Position numbers and translations under genes: made by a program
DNA from: Zeus faber
Taxonomy: Eukaryota > Chordata > Actinopteri > Zeiformes > Zeidae
Reading direction: 5' to 3'
Length of the DNA: 64,000 nucleotides
Assembly: GCA_960531495.1 (NCBI GenBank)
Contig: OY482860.1
Location: 4,383,548-4,447,547 of the forward strand
Shown: in pieces, positions 11,691 through 23,529 of the stretch
How the letters are laid out: each line of letters opens with the position of its first letter
How positions within the stretch are numbered: the first letter of the stretch is position 1
The notes under the pieces: generated by a model
What the model saw: only the letters and a program-made list of their open reading frames with translations
What the model was told of the DNA's origin: nothing
Database searches by the model: none

Positions 11691-14326
11691 ATTCTACATG
11701 TTTGTAATGTTTTGCGACATTTTTTGTGGTCGCAGGAGTCTTCTTCACAGACAATAATTTGCTGTGGGGTTATATTACTTACTTCAAGTGAATGAAGCTG
11801 AATGTGAGACCAACAATTTTGGTCTCCCATTCAGCTTGAAATAAATGAAGAAATCCAAACACGGACTCAAGAAATGGAGCATAAAAGGAAAAGGTGGAAC
11901 CAGGGAAGTTCATTATCTGCTGTGAGATGTATTCAGGGCCAACTGGGTCCACAATGCTCAGGGAAAGCAGAGTCATTAGCTCGGGCTGAGAGACACCACG
12001 GCTTTAAGAAGTCCCTCCCAGTGTTTACCAGGAAACAGCCTCCTCTAGGCCAGAGGGAAGGAATATGGAGGTTTAAAAAGATAAAATAATATTTATGTAT
12101 AAGATTATAGTACCTCTAATTGTTTGTCTCCCTATTATGAGCCCGAGTTCATTGTAATAATTGTAGCAATAATCCGTGTTTACAACTTATACCTTATGTA
12201 CCCCGAACAATAATTCACCCTGTACATAGTATCACATTTTGTATTTCTTTATATTTTTATATATCTGACTATCCCTGTTTTGTATGTTAAAATTGTATTT
12301 TTACTTCACTTTTTTTACAATTTCATTTTATTATTATTATTTTTTATTATTTTATTATTTATTATTATTCACCATTTCTTTCATACAGTTGAGTTCATTT
12401 ATTTATATTTTTTTAATGCAAATTGTCTATAGTAAAACGCACCTCATTCTAAATCTGATTCTGAGTTCTTTCAACGCCTTAATTCTGACTGAAGCAAAGT
12501 GAGGCTTTGAGACTTTTTTCAAGTGATTCATGATTTTTGTCCAAAAAATAATGTTGCCTTGTTCTATGATGGGTAGTTTTTGAACACTAATTTTTGAATG
12601 CTCTCAGCTGAGTTAGTCCCTCTAAATGAGAATAAATCAATATCTGAAAGCATCCAGATACAAAATTTAATTTTTTTTCCCACAAAATCCATTTAATCCT
12701 TAAAAAAAAATGTAAATAATTTCCTGCCTTACTTTTTACTATTATTCAATGTTGCTGTAGTTTTTATTTTATTGTTTGTCTTTTGTTCTTTCCAAATGCC
12801 ACTCTTGTTGCATACAAACCTCAAGATGTGTTTAATTTTGGTTGGGAAAATGTAAAATGTAATGTTTTCAGAGGGAGTGTGATTGATGGAGTGTTACTGC
12901 CGACTCAACGTCTCAATTAATGATTTGCAGTTTGGCTCTGTGATGAGAATTGATTCTTTATAAGTCACTCATGGCTAAGTGTGTTTTTAATTCATCAGTA
13001 AGACAGCACAACCGCGACGCCTCGCCAAAATCATTTTGACAGATTTGACTTGGTTATCTAAAAATACCAAGCCTGGTTGAGACGACATTGCTGATGTGTC
13101 AGAATCCATCAGCAAAATGTTGACACGCTTCACAAAACCACACACAAAACCACGATTATCATTTCCTTTTACCGTTGCACTAAAATCCCTGCGCTTCTTA
13201 TTCACAATTTCTATTCACGCTTTTTGTCCAATTATTAGGCTTATAATTTATGTTTTGTCATCTGTCAAAGTTTATTGTACTTTAATTTCATTAGTCATTG
13301 TGTATGACTACATTTTTCCCAGTTTATTCACTTTAAAAAAAATATTTTTCTATCTAATATTTTGTTCTTTATCATTGGGTTTAGTGTATATGAGAGTGTC
13401 TGAGAGAGCGTCCCCGTTATGCATGGTGCTTTTTTTTGTTTCATTCAGTAATGTCATGGAGAGGCACATGGACCCGCATCAGAATCACCTCCAGGAAGCA
13501 CGCCGGCCCGAAGCACACACAACTCACAGCGAGTGAGTGGGCGGTGTGATGACGACGCCCACTACTCCGGTGGGCTCTTCGTGCACGCTATTTTTTGCTC
13601 GTCTGTATACAGTATATAATATACAGTTTATAATATATGTAATTTAGTGTTTTAAAGATATCTGTCAGAACTCGGGGCACACAATTCGAAACCGGGACAG
13701 ATTACAGTGACCAAACGTCCCGGACAACCCGGGCTGTCTGGTCACCATAAACTATCTATGTAAAAATCTATCCATCCATCTATCTATCGCTACAGTTTCT
13801 ATTTATCTATCTATGATTTAAAAGGATGCATGGAACCGGGGGCGAAAGAGCGTTATACACACTTGAAACACAGATAAAGAAAGCTGCTGGTATGTGTACA
13901 GTATTTTATCCTTTTGCCTTTCCTAGTTATGCAACTTTGTTTATCGTCCACCTCTGACACGCACTATATTTTAAAACTTTCCACAGCAGCAGGAAGCGCT
14001 GGTGCTAAAAACAGATACAATCCAAATAATTTACTATAGGAGAGATGAGTGACCCAGAGGAAATTAACATCATTATGTGCTCTTGCAACTCCAGCCGCAG
14101 CAAGTGAAAAAAGGCCTGAGTGCTCTAATTACTGTTATTGGGATGGAGTGGAAAGCTCGTAACATAATGAAACAAAAACTCTTGTCCCATTTGTGCACTG
14201 AGTTTATAGACTAAGTTTATAGACTCTTGCTTTTTTTGATTGTGGGCAAGGTTTTCCCCATTGTGTTGCAGGTTCAAAAGTGGAAAACTAAATTGAGAGC
14301 TCAGAATGAAATAATAATTTTAAGTC
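11691..14326. other. intergenic, mostly featureless
   Basis: AT-rich, with a T/A low-complexity patch at 12290-12420. The region around 13410-13450 (gcatggtgc then poly-T and gtttcattca) resembles 55400-55440, indicating a shared, unidentified repeat fragment. Confidence 0.45.
13712..13748. repeat. quasi-palindrome
   Basis: gtgaccaaacgtcccgg is followed after four bases by cccgggctgtctggtcac; the arms pair at about 13 of 17-18 positions. The arms resemble the terminal repeat of a DNA transposon meeting head to head, as in an extremely deleted element. Confidence 0.5.
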
Positions 14327-14327
14327 T

Positions 14328-16180
14328 ATGGCGGTGATTCCCAACCTTTTCTTCTTAATGGACGACAGTCTCAGGCAAAGATCTGGATCAGTATTCAGTT
14401 TATTCCTGGATTTCATCTTCAATGCCACAAGCGCTGAAGCCAGTCTCACAGAGATATGTAATCGGCAAAGGCATCAGAAATCACACAGCTCTGTTCGACA
14501 GATCAGGATACTTGGAAGCAACATGAAGCTAAAAGTTTGTCAGGTACTTCTGTGAGAGCCAGTTTCAATGCGCTGTTGCAGGAGAGATCCACAAGACTGT
14601 CCTTCTCTTTTGCGCTCAGGCCTGCAAGGGTCTCGTCACTGGCTGGCGAAGGGGTTTTCGATTCAGCTGCACTGCACATCTGGGATGGGGAAGTATTCGC
14701 GCAGCTTGGTCCTCAAACCGTGCAGGTGCTCTTTGACATGACTGATCACGGTGAAGGGAAGCCACATTTCTTCCTTTGTCAAAAAATCTGACAGATTCTC
14801 AAACGACTCAAATTTTGACCGGTCCTGGCCCACATCTCCATTTTTCTTATGGTCGCTTCTATTTTATTCTGGAAATTGAACATGGTCACTGCTTTTCCTT
14901 GGAGACTGAGGTTGAGTCAATATAAGTGGCTGAAAATGTCAGCCAGGTATCCCAATTTAGCCAGCCACTCAAAATCACTGAAGCGATGTGGGAGTTCAAA
15001 CTTTGTGACGAGAAAAAACACCCTCACCTCATCACACAATTCAAAAAATCGCATCAGTACCTTTCCCCTTGAGAGCCAACGTACTTCGGTGTGTAACAGA
15101 AGCTGCTTATGGTCAATGCCCATCTGGTCACATAAAACGGAAAATAAAGGTGATTGCAGTGGCCGGCTTTTGATGAAGTTGACTCCTCTGACAGCCTCAT
15201 CTAGAACAGTCTTTAGATCTGCAGCATTTTCTTTACAGCCAGTGCTGCTCTGTGTATTCTGCAGTGGACAGAGGCTACAAGTGGAGCCACAGCTTTCACC
15301 TGGGTGATGCCTCCACTGTGCTGGCCCAGCATCGAACTGGCCTCATCAGTGCTCACTCCCACACATTTGGACCAATCAATCCCGTTTGAAACTATGAACG
15401 TGTTCAGAGTGTCAAAAATGGCCTCAGCAGTTGAACGCGTCAGTAAAGATTTGCAAAACAGGAACTCTTCTTTTATCTCTCCATCATTTCATACCTTACA
15501 TAGACAAGCAGGTTTGACAGATTTGTGATTCATCCAGTTGGATGGAATAAAAACGACTCTCTTGTACGCTTGTTATCAGCTGTTCTGACACATTCTCTGC
15601 CATCTCGTCAGTCCTGCGTTTGACTGAGTTATTAGACAATGAGATGAGGTTGATTGGCTTGCATGCCTTCTCTCCCAACATCACCCCCACGATCTCTTTT
15701 GTGGCAGGAGGAATTAAATTCTCGATTCCCGATTGTATGCAGCTCACCAGCCTTGGCTATGAGTCGGGCGACCCGATAGGATGCTTCCACTGCCTTTGCG
15801 TTCTTGGTGCCCATACATGACGTTTCGATGACTTTCTTCCTGCCCTGATACTGCTTGAGTTTATTATTGAAATATTCAAGCGGCTTAGACACATCCTGTT
15901 GTTGTTTTGCCTCGAGCGGACGACGCAGTTTACATGGCTTCAGAGCTTTGTTTGATAAAATCTCGGAACACACCATGCACTGCGGTAACGGTTCGTCTTC
16001 CGTGCTTGTCCAAAAAAATCCCAATGATAAATGTTCAGCGCTGTACTTTCTACGAACCTTTCTTTTTTGTTTGACAAGCGGGACTGTCCCGCCTGTCTGA
16101 TGTCCTGCCTGGACTTCGCTTTCGGATGATGTACCAATGGCTTCTTTCCTTTTCAGTGTGCTAGCCAACCATCCATTTTG
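14328..16180 (-). pseudogene. hAT-superfamily transposase pseudogene (BED-finger, ZBED5/SCAND3-like)
   Basis: Reading leftward from about 16168, the frames recover in order a BED-type zinc-finger region, the RNase H-like core and the hAT C-terminal dimerisation region. Recognisable blocks are YSAEHLSLGFFW (N-terminal), VIETSC, the first catalytic block IQLDES (about 15545), GVSTDEAS with the second Asp (about 15330), the CxxH motif VHCRIHRAAL, HTEVRWLSRGKV (about 15070), and KSRNKLNTDPDLCLRLSSIK at the end (about 14345-14400). The BED finger keeps Cys-x2-Cys, but the two expected His positions read Pro and Gln, so zinc binding is lost. The frame is broken by several frameshifts and stops. Related genes have been domesticated in vertebrates; this copy is not one of them. 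The sequence after the stop (gattcccaaccttttc, reverse) resembles a hAT terminus; the other terminus was not found. Confidence 0.85.
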
Positions 16181-16655
16181 ATTATCACCTCAAGTGAACA
16201 GGTGCACGTTGATCGTGGTCCGGCTTGGATGTAGCACGCCAGTGCTACGCCAGTGATGATGTATTTTTGAAGGTTTTAAAGAAAAAAAAGCATGAATTAA
16301 TTTTTTTTTTTACATTTGAAAATGTTTTTGTCATTAATAATTTAGTATTTATTTTTTAAATAATATCTGTGTTTTGCCCATTATTTAGCAGCACATTTGC
16401 AATAATCCAGAACAATGAGGTCCTAACGGGTCCTATGTCCACTTTGATGGAGAGAAGAGAAGGAGAGACAGAGCATCAGCCAGAAACTACATGCAACATC
16501 ACAACAACTGCAACATGGCTACAAGATATTTTAGAAATAAACATTTTATGGCCCAAACAACTAATCGATTAATAATAATATTAAATCGAAAACTTATAAT
16601 ATTATTAATGTATTACTATATTATTAAATAGTTTTACATTTTCTATAAGTGATCA
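16181..16655. other. flank of the hAT pseudogene, nothing recognised
   Basis: AT-rich sequence in which the missing 5' terminal repeat of the hAT element would be expected, but I cannot see it. Confidence 0.4.
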
Positions 16656-16657
16656 TC

Positions 16658-16697
<40 letters not shown>
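16656..16697. repeat. (AAT)n microsatellite
   Basis: About 14 tandem copies of the trinucleotide. Confidence 0.95.
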
Positions 16698-16698
<1 letters not shown>

Positions 16699-17082
16699 TA
16701 ATCAAACAACATGGACCTCTTGTTTTCTGCCGACATCCATTTTGGAAGAAAATAATCCTGTCCCGCACATGGTATCCCGTCCTTTCCTTAGTCAATTCTC
16801 GCATCTGTTTTTGTGACAAAACGTAGTTTGGAGACCTGACAGACTCGCCGGCGATTCTTCCTTGTGAAAGATCTTGTAATGTGTGACCCCCTGTCACTGA
16901 TCAGTTATGCAGTGTGCAAACCACAAGACTGCAAGATTCCCCATCACAAGATAGAAAGTCGTGTAGTGTGAACAGTACAGCGATCTGACGACTTTGAAAG
17001 TTGTATAGTGTGCCCATGGCATAGCATAATTAGAATTATCTAGGTTTCCAAACACCTCCTTTACACAACTGATCCAAGCAAA
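16698..17082. other. intergenic, possible MITE remnant
   Basis: Contains two similar pieces, gtcgtgtagtgtgaac (about 16960) and gttgtatagtgtgccc (about 17000), suggestive of a decayed transposon end, but not enough to call. Confidence 0.3.
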
Positions 17083-17383
17083 GGCCGTAATCCAAGCGGG
17101 GGCCGTGATCCCAGCGGGGGCTGTGATCCAAGCGGGGGCTGTGGTCCAAGAAGGGGCCATGATACAAGCAGGGGCCATAATCCAAGCCAGGGCCATGATC
17201 CAAGCACGCACCGCAACCCAAGCAGGCGCCGCAATTCAAGCAGGGGCCATGATACAAGCCCGGGCCATGATCCAAAAAGGGGGAATGATCCAGGTGGGGG
17301 CCATGATCCAAGTGGGGGCCATGATCAAAGTGGGAGCCATGATCAAAGTGGGGGCAATGATCCAAGCGGGTACCATTGCTGGC
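17083..17383. repeat. 18-bp minisatellite
   Basis: About 16-17 tandem copies of an 18-bp unit with consensus ggccatgatccaagcggg and scattered substitutions. Because 18 is a multiple of three, the array is open on both strands: a GAMIQA-type hexapeptide repeat on plus and an LDHGPH-type repeat on minus (105 and 127 codons). There is no evidence that either is expressed. Confidence 0.92.
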
Positions 17384-19317
17384 CCAACAAGTGGCATGGT
17401 CCAAGGGGATGCCAAGCATTAAGACACAGCAGCATCCATGTCACATGGCTCAAAGCCGAGCACAATGGTACCCACTTTGGCCTTAAATACAGGCAGCTGA
17501 TGCCAAACAAAAGTATTTATTTGACTTTTTTCTGAGGTCTCCCCCCTCACTTTTGCCCTTTGTCCTCAATGTTTTTTTTGTTTTTTTTTTACATAATCCA
17601 GGAATTCATGGGATTACTAATACATGTTTTCAAGGTGGAATATTTGGAATCTGTGGCTGCTGTGGTAGTATTATTTCAACTTCCATTTTATAAAATAATA
17701 TATAAGTGAATCACAGGAAATCTGTCCCTAAATGTGGAATGACATAATATCAAACTATTTTCCATTCCGTATGCTAATAAATATTGGATCTAAATGATAC
17801 AAATTACATAATTGCTGAGCTGACTAGTATAGTTCTGGTGCCTTAGTGTATCAGCCACCAACACAGATATATTCTGCAAATTGACATTGTGATTTTTATA
17901 AGTTATTATATTATAACTACTTCAAATTCTAAATGTAGTGTGTTCTGCAGAAGCAAGCAATTATTTCCTTAAGTGCAATGGAGTATCAAAGTAAACGAGG
18001 CTATCTTTGCAGCGACCCAAGCATTTTTCGTTTTCAGAAAAGAGGAGATGCTACGAGTGCTTAACAGACCTGGCTTTGACATTTCGTGAGTTTGGCCTTT
18101 GGTGTGCTGGCTATGCCTTAAAGAGCTCTCCTTACATCACCCTTATCTGCAAACAGCCAATCGTTATCTGACAACAGGCCTGACCTTCCACATTTGGCAT
18201 ATAAACAGTTCATGTCATATCAAGCGAGGCATCCCATTAAAACCTGCGATGAAGTGGCATGTCAGAGGTTTCTGTATGTTTGATATGGAACCATCCACTC
18301 TCCTCTTATTGGCTTCAAGGCACTTAAGACCCTTAATGAATCTGTTCTTGGCAAGCTTTAAAAATTACCACCTTAGGAAAAGCACCAACAATACCCTGAG
18401 AGTGGCGTTCAATAGATTTAAATATGTAATCCTTCAGAGCTGCAGGTACAGCTGCAGCCACATAGAGCGAAATCCTTCAATTCAAATGGGCATTTGTCAA
18501 ATAAAACTTCATAAAGCAGTTTGCAGCCTCCAAAGAAGCCAGACGTTCTTATTCATGACTTTCGATGGACTGGTTGACATAGTCCAAGACTAGATAACTG
18601 ACCAGATACTAAATCATTTGAATTGAATTTGTTGTTAAAACTTTTGCAGTGACTTAAATTTTGAAGTATGCCGTCAGTTTAGAATAAAGCAGAGATTCCT
18701 TAGCCCGCCTCCCTCAAAGAGCGCGTCTTTCACTTCACTCCATCTTACAATCTGCCAGAATGTGGAGCAAAGGCATCCTCGTCCTCCACAGGTAATTACT
18801 AAGAAAACTTCCGAGATCCCACAACTCATAAACGGGTTTAAAAATATATCTTGGAATAAGACGCTTGCTTTCCTAACACATATTAACAGTCAGTCAGTGG
18901 CTTGATTTGGAAACACGCTGCACGGTTCAGGTTTGTTTCTGGAGATGAATTAACGTAATATTTAAACTTTATCGTATTCTCGGCTTTCAGCAGTGAAGAA
19001 AATGGCTCAAAGTGGATGTAGATAAGCCGTGGACTGAACTATACTGACTGAACGGAGACAAAAGTACACACAAAAAATAAAAGTGAAAAGTGAAAAGCTG
19101 GGACTAATCCATATTCAGCAGCGCAGAGGGCGGCTGGAGACTCGAGGAATGAAGGGAAGGATAAAAAGAAATGGATTGCTTTATTGACTAGAGGGTAGGG
19201 TCAAAATGACGTGGAAATATGTAATAGCAATGACAGCAGCATTGTTTTTTTTCGACCGATGTGAATTTCACAGCTTGGCTCGATGATGGAGAATTGGCAT
19301 TTGTTCTGTGTCCCGAG
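17384..19317. other. unique intergenic stretch; candidate conserved non-coding region
   Basis: No repeat family from elsewhere in the window appears here. The part from about 17.75 to 18.75 kb has moderate GC, no low complexity and an open frame of 164 codons (18099-18593, plus) whose translation has no domain I recognise. The homeodomain-core-like sites and even composition are typical of vertebrate conserved non-coding elements, but conservation cannot be judged from one sequence. Confidence 0.35.
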
Positions 19318-19858
19318 CCTTAGACCTATTACACAAAACTCACTTCTTCAGTGCTTGTGCACATACACTTGGGTCTCTGATGAGCCTACTAACACACTCA
19401 CTCTGAAATAAGACAGCTCAGGCAGTTTTTTGGGAGCTGTCTATTTCAGAAGACGATTTGTGTCTCAGTCCTATGTAGCATTGGGACACAGTAGAATTGG
19501 AACCGCCCCCCATCTGACTAACTCAACAAACAAATATTTTAAAAGAAAGAGGAATTAAGACCATCTGTCCGAGATGCAACTGCAGATGAATGAAATATTT
19601 AAGTAGATAGATAGTAGGTAGAATTGTATTGCGTGATTTTTTGCTCAAACCCCATTAGCTCACAGAACTCAGGGCCTCGGAAGGGTGGCTCCACCGACAA
19701 AAAACAGCCTGTTTTTGAACAGGATGGTATACAGGGATGTAAGAATGGCTAGAATGCATAATCTAAGTGGTATTTTCAGCTACAAACTTAAAAAACATGT
19801 TTTGGGGACCTCAGAGACCTATATTAACTTGTTGAAAATGAGCATAATAGGTCCCTTT
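19318..19858. mobile_element. MITE family B, copy 1
   Basis: Ends are inverted: acctattacacaaaact at the left and gcataataggtccctt at the right. The right flank reads TTAA and the left TTAG, which fits an aged TTAA target as in piggyBac-type elements. The interior (cagtgcttgtgcacatac, ggaaccgcccccc, atgttttggggacctcagag) recurs in copy 2 at 34771-35994. Confidence 0.65.
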
Positions 19859-20389
19859 TAACATCTTCAGGACATTGTTATAAATAGTAAATGATTCGCC
19901 ATGAGACCAATCATTAAGGCTGCGTTTTCATATGTGTGGACATATGTGGATAAGAAAGATACTCAAACTCTCCCCAAACTCTCCAAATTTTGTAATTTCT
20001 AAATATCTGAAAGTGGATGTCCCCAAATTGCATAAGCCCCCTCTGAGAGCCAGCTCCTCCTGGATGGAACGGATCAATAAATCCGTCAATCCTCTGCTAA
20101 CACCCATCTCTTCCACGGGTTGCAGGACTAACACCGCCCCCGGGTCGGAGGATGCTGAGTGACTGATCTTAACCGCACTCTCAAAGTTAGCGAGGCAAGA
20201 CCCACACAAGATTCGGTTGTAGCAAACTAATCTTTTAAACTCGGTCGCAAACCCCGAGTTGCAAGTCATGCATGCGACTCAAGGAGAGGCAATGACTCCT
20301 GAACAGATTCTCGAAGGAAGTCCGTGAGTCATGAGTCCTTCCTAAATACATGTAAATGATTTTCACGGATTAAGATTATTCTCGTGAGA
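19859..20389. other. intergenic, possible family A debris
   Basis: GAGTC-rich words near 20260-20335 echo family A, but the order does not align convincingly. Confidence 0.3.
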
Positions 20390-20645
20390 GTTACATTTAC
20401 ATTTACATTGAGTCATTTAGCAGACGCTTTTATCCAAAGCGACTTACAAGGGAGAATGACATTCAAGCTACATTGCGACAGAGACATTAGTGTAACAATA
20501 AATACTGCTAAGTAGTGCTAAGTAATTGTAAGTTAGGAGAGGAGGTACTCTCTGAAGAGCTGGGTCTTCAAGTGCTTCTTAAAGACAGAGAGGGACGTCC
20601 CTGCTCTGGTCGTTTTTGGCAGCTCCTTCCACCAACGTGGAACTA
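20390..20645 (-). mobile_element. L2-tail-type repeat with GGATA stem-loop (reverse)
   Basis: Read on the minus strand it ends with the stem-loop cgctttggataaaagcg (plus-strand 20425-20441) and TAAATG-type tail repeats. The preceding body (gagctgggtcttcaagtg on plus) is a widespread fish interspersed sequence. It shares its 3' end with the SINE at 3484-3693 but has no tRNA head, so it is either an L2-type LINE 3' end or a different SINE. Confidence 0.65.
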
Positions 20646-20647
20646 CA

Positions 20648-20830
20648 AATGATAATAAGTTCCATTAACTCAGAGCCGAACCGACTCTTCCGACTCTCGT
20701 TACACCGACTGACTCAAACGAACAAAGAATCGGAAGAATTGAACAACATTTTTTTACCCCGTCACTCGTAAAAGAGCTGAATCTCCAAAAAAGGGGCGAA
20801 ACTTTTCATCACTATTTGCTGTGCAGTAAC
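20648..20830 (-). repeat. family A fragment f
   Basis: Contains cagagccgaaccgactcttc and the tcactcgtaaaagagctgaa / gaaacttttcatcac blocks in family A order, reversed. It abuts the L2-tail repeat. Confidence 0.6.
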
Positions 20831-21854
20831 AAGGCCTTTCCACTAAGAGAAAAACTAAGAGAAAACAAGGGTAAAAATGTTACATGCAGATATACAGTAC
20901 ATGCGATGCAACGTAGAGCAGCATCCAATCGCGATCTGTGGAAGGGTTACCATAGAGAACTCCAGGGGGAAAAAGAAGAAGAATAAGGAGAAAAAGAGAG
21001 GGATTCACCTCCACTTCCTCCTCATGTTCTCTCTATGTGCATGGACCTTAATCATTTCAGGCATAACCACCTCCGGGTCTCTTATCACCACCAAAATGGT
21101 ATCTCAGTGAAGTGTCTTTTGTGTGAATATGAATTAAGTCATATTTTGCTTGATGATACATTATGATAGCACGGCTCCCATTATATACAATTGAATTTCC
21201 CTCCCCGGCTTGCACGTCGTGATCCAAGCGCTCCATCAGTGCTCATAACTTTACACATCAGACACAAATTCCGACAAGCCCTAAAAATCCACCGGCTGCT
21301 CCGCCATCCTGCCGACCTTTTGACCAGTAATAAAAATTGCTTCCTTAACCCCCGTGGCCTTTCCTGCTTTGACTGAAAATGTTGTGTTCCTTGCCGCGCC
21401 ACCGCCGCCAATATCTGATCCGATGCAGCGGAGTAAAAACTCAGACCGATGTTTAAAACGACTCCGTGGCCGGGGAGCGTGACCTTAAGTACGCTGGGAC
21501 TCCAGCTGTCTCCACAGCAAACTGATGACACCGGTGTTTTCAGCCCCTGTACCTTGGTAAACTAGGGCTCCATGAGAGCTCGGCAGCTTTTACTGTGAAA
21601 ACTGTCTGAGGATTTTTCTGCCATGCCTATTTGTGTGGTGAACCTGTTTCAGCCATCAGGAGACACACTGAGATTTTAAAGGATTTTATTTCTGCAGAAG
21701 TAAAATGAGCATGATACAGTACAGCTGCAGATAAGACCACAGGTAAAGACAACACAGGATGGAATGAGGGACTCAGAGTGTGCAGACTGGGAACAGAGCC
21801 TTCCAGGGGAGAAGATAAAATAAGGAGGATATCTAAAAAATATAGGATAAAACT
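20831..21854. other. intergenic, nothing recognised
   Basis: Short fortuitous open frames on both strands (up to 116 codons at 21181-21531, minus) with no recognisable domain. Confidence 0.45.
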
Positions 21855-22400
21855 CCACTTCAAATACATAGAATATGGAAACTAGCTCTTGTGTTGCAAG
21901 ATCAAAATTGCAAGGCTGCTCTATTTCATCAAATTCATCAGTTCCAGTCAGAACAACAGCGCTGTGTTCATCAAAACAAGCTCAAGTTTCACTCTGTAAG
22001 TGAGAACTTACACACTAACGTAGTGATGAAAATTTCGACTATTATATGAGATTTGGTTCTCGACGAGTCACTCGGTAAAAATAGTCTTTCTATTTTGAAA
22101 CTCTCTGATTGTTTGGTTCAGTTCGTGTAACGCAGAGTGAATGATGAAGGAGTCTGCAGAGCTCAGAGTTGTAAATGGAATTAGCGTTTAATTTGGTGGA
22201 ATGCAAAGAGTAAATCAGTAACATTTGATATGAATTATGCCTTATTTTGCCTTGGTCTGGAACAGTCCTCAGTATTATTTTTAGTTTGTGAGTCGTTTAA
22301 CTCACTCGCCCACTCTTGCCGAAGTGACTCTAGACTGCCGAGTCATTTAACACATTTGAACGAATCGTTTGCGAGTCTTGCATCGCTACCGATTACTAGT
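21855..22400 (+). repeat. unclassified repeat family A, copy c
   Basis: A compact, near full-length copy of about 550 bp: starts gaaactagctcttgtgttgc, ends gcgagtcttgcatcgctacc. It is the best template for building a consensus of the family. Confidence 0.7.
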
Positions 22401-23529
22401 CCTTATTAATAAGCACCGTTTTATGTCAATGTTATGGGCCGCGACCAGAAAATGTGTGGGTCGCCAAAAATGCTCAGACTTTCCTTATTCTTTGACCCAG
22501 GAGCAGGAGAACTAGTGCAGGTCCAATAAGGAGTGTTGTTGACACATTAATGCCTCAGACCAGATTGGATCGTTAGTTGGCGGGGGGAGGTTGTATCCCT
22601 TGTTAAACTGATTTTATTTAGTCTCTTATCACATACAGTATATAAACAGTTCCGGAGTGGCCACAAGTAATTTAGAGGAATAAAAAATACTAATTAAATA
22701 CCAATAACTAACAGCCATCGTCAGAGGAGGGTGCTCCGAGACGTCATCAGCCACTGTTTTTCCCGTATTAAATCGGCAAACAAAGGGTTTCAGCGCTCTA
22801 ACGAGGATCCAGCTCCTCTGATGGCTGTCATTTTGGGATGCACCTTCTTATTTCATTCAATGGAGAGGCACTTTGTTACTCAAGAACATGATTGAATTAT
22901 AACCTCTGGTTCAGTTCAGATATTGTAAAACATTATTAACACCCACAAAGAGGGGAAAAAAAAAGCCTTGAGCTGCCTGTCATTCCTCTCCATGACCTGG
23001 AGCCGGTTCATGAAATGTAATATACTGTTTGGACATTAAAGACCCGGTATCAATTACCTTTTGGACTTGGAGCCAGCCCGGTAGTCCAGGGTAGCACATT
23101 AGAGCTCATGACACTTTTATTTAAGTGACCTCTATTAAAACAACATTAACAGTATTTTATATTCTGTATTCTGATGGGGTGATCCATTAATTGATGCAAA
23201 CTGTCGGCAAATTCTTTGGTTTGTTGCACATTGACATTTTATTTTTATTATTTTATTTTATAATTCTTTGTGTTTTACTTATTACTTTTATTATTGCCCA
23301 TTTTTCATGAGAGCAGTTGTGATACTGAATAATGAATTAAGTATCTTTCTTTCTGTCTCTCTATTTCAATATTTATTTTTGTTTGTACGATTCTGAATGG
23401 TTAGGAAGTCAAGTGTATGATTGGCTAATTAGGCACTTGAGCCAAATATAACAAGACATTAGCATCCTGCCAGTAAAGAGGGAAATGGAAAGGATCAATC
23501 GGAGAATATATATATATATTATCTTTAAA
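22401..23529. other. unique intergenic stretch
   Basis: No repeat is recognised. The segment at about 22.72-23.15 kb is even in composition and free of low complexity, unlike its surroundings, and is a weak candidate for a conserved non-coding element. Confidence 0.3.

Noticed and set aside
15304-16100. Plus-strand open frames across the hAT pseudogene
   Set aside because: They are antisense shadows of the minus-strand transposase relic.
17036-17422. Hexapeptide-repeat protein on either strand
   Set aside because: Explained by an 18-bp tandem repeat; both strands are open and no start context or splice structure supports expression.
18099-18593. 164-codon frame as a host gene
   Set aside because: No recognisable domain or splice context; more plausible as a chance frame in unique non-coding DNA, kept only as a finding.
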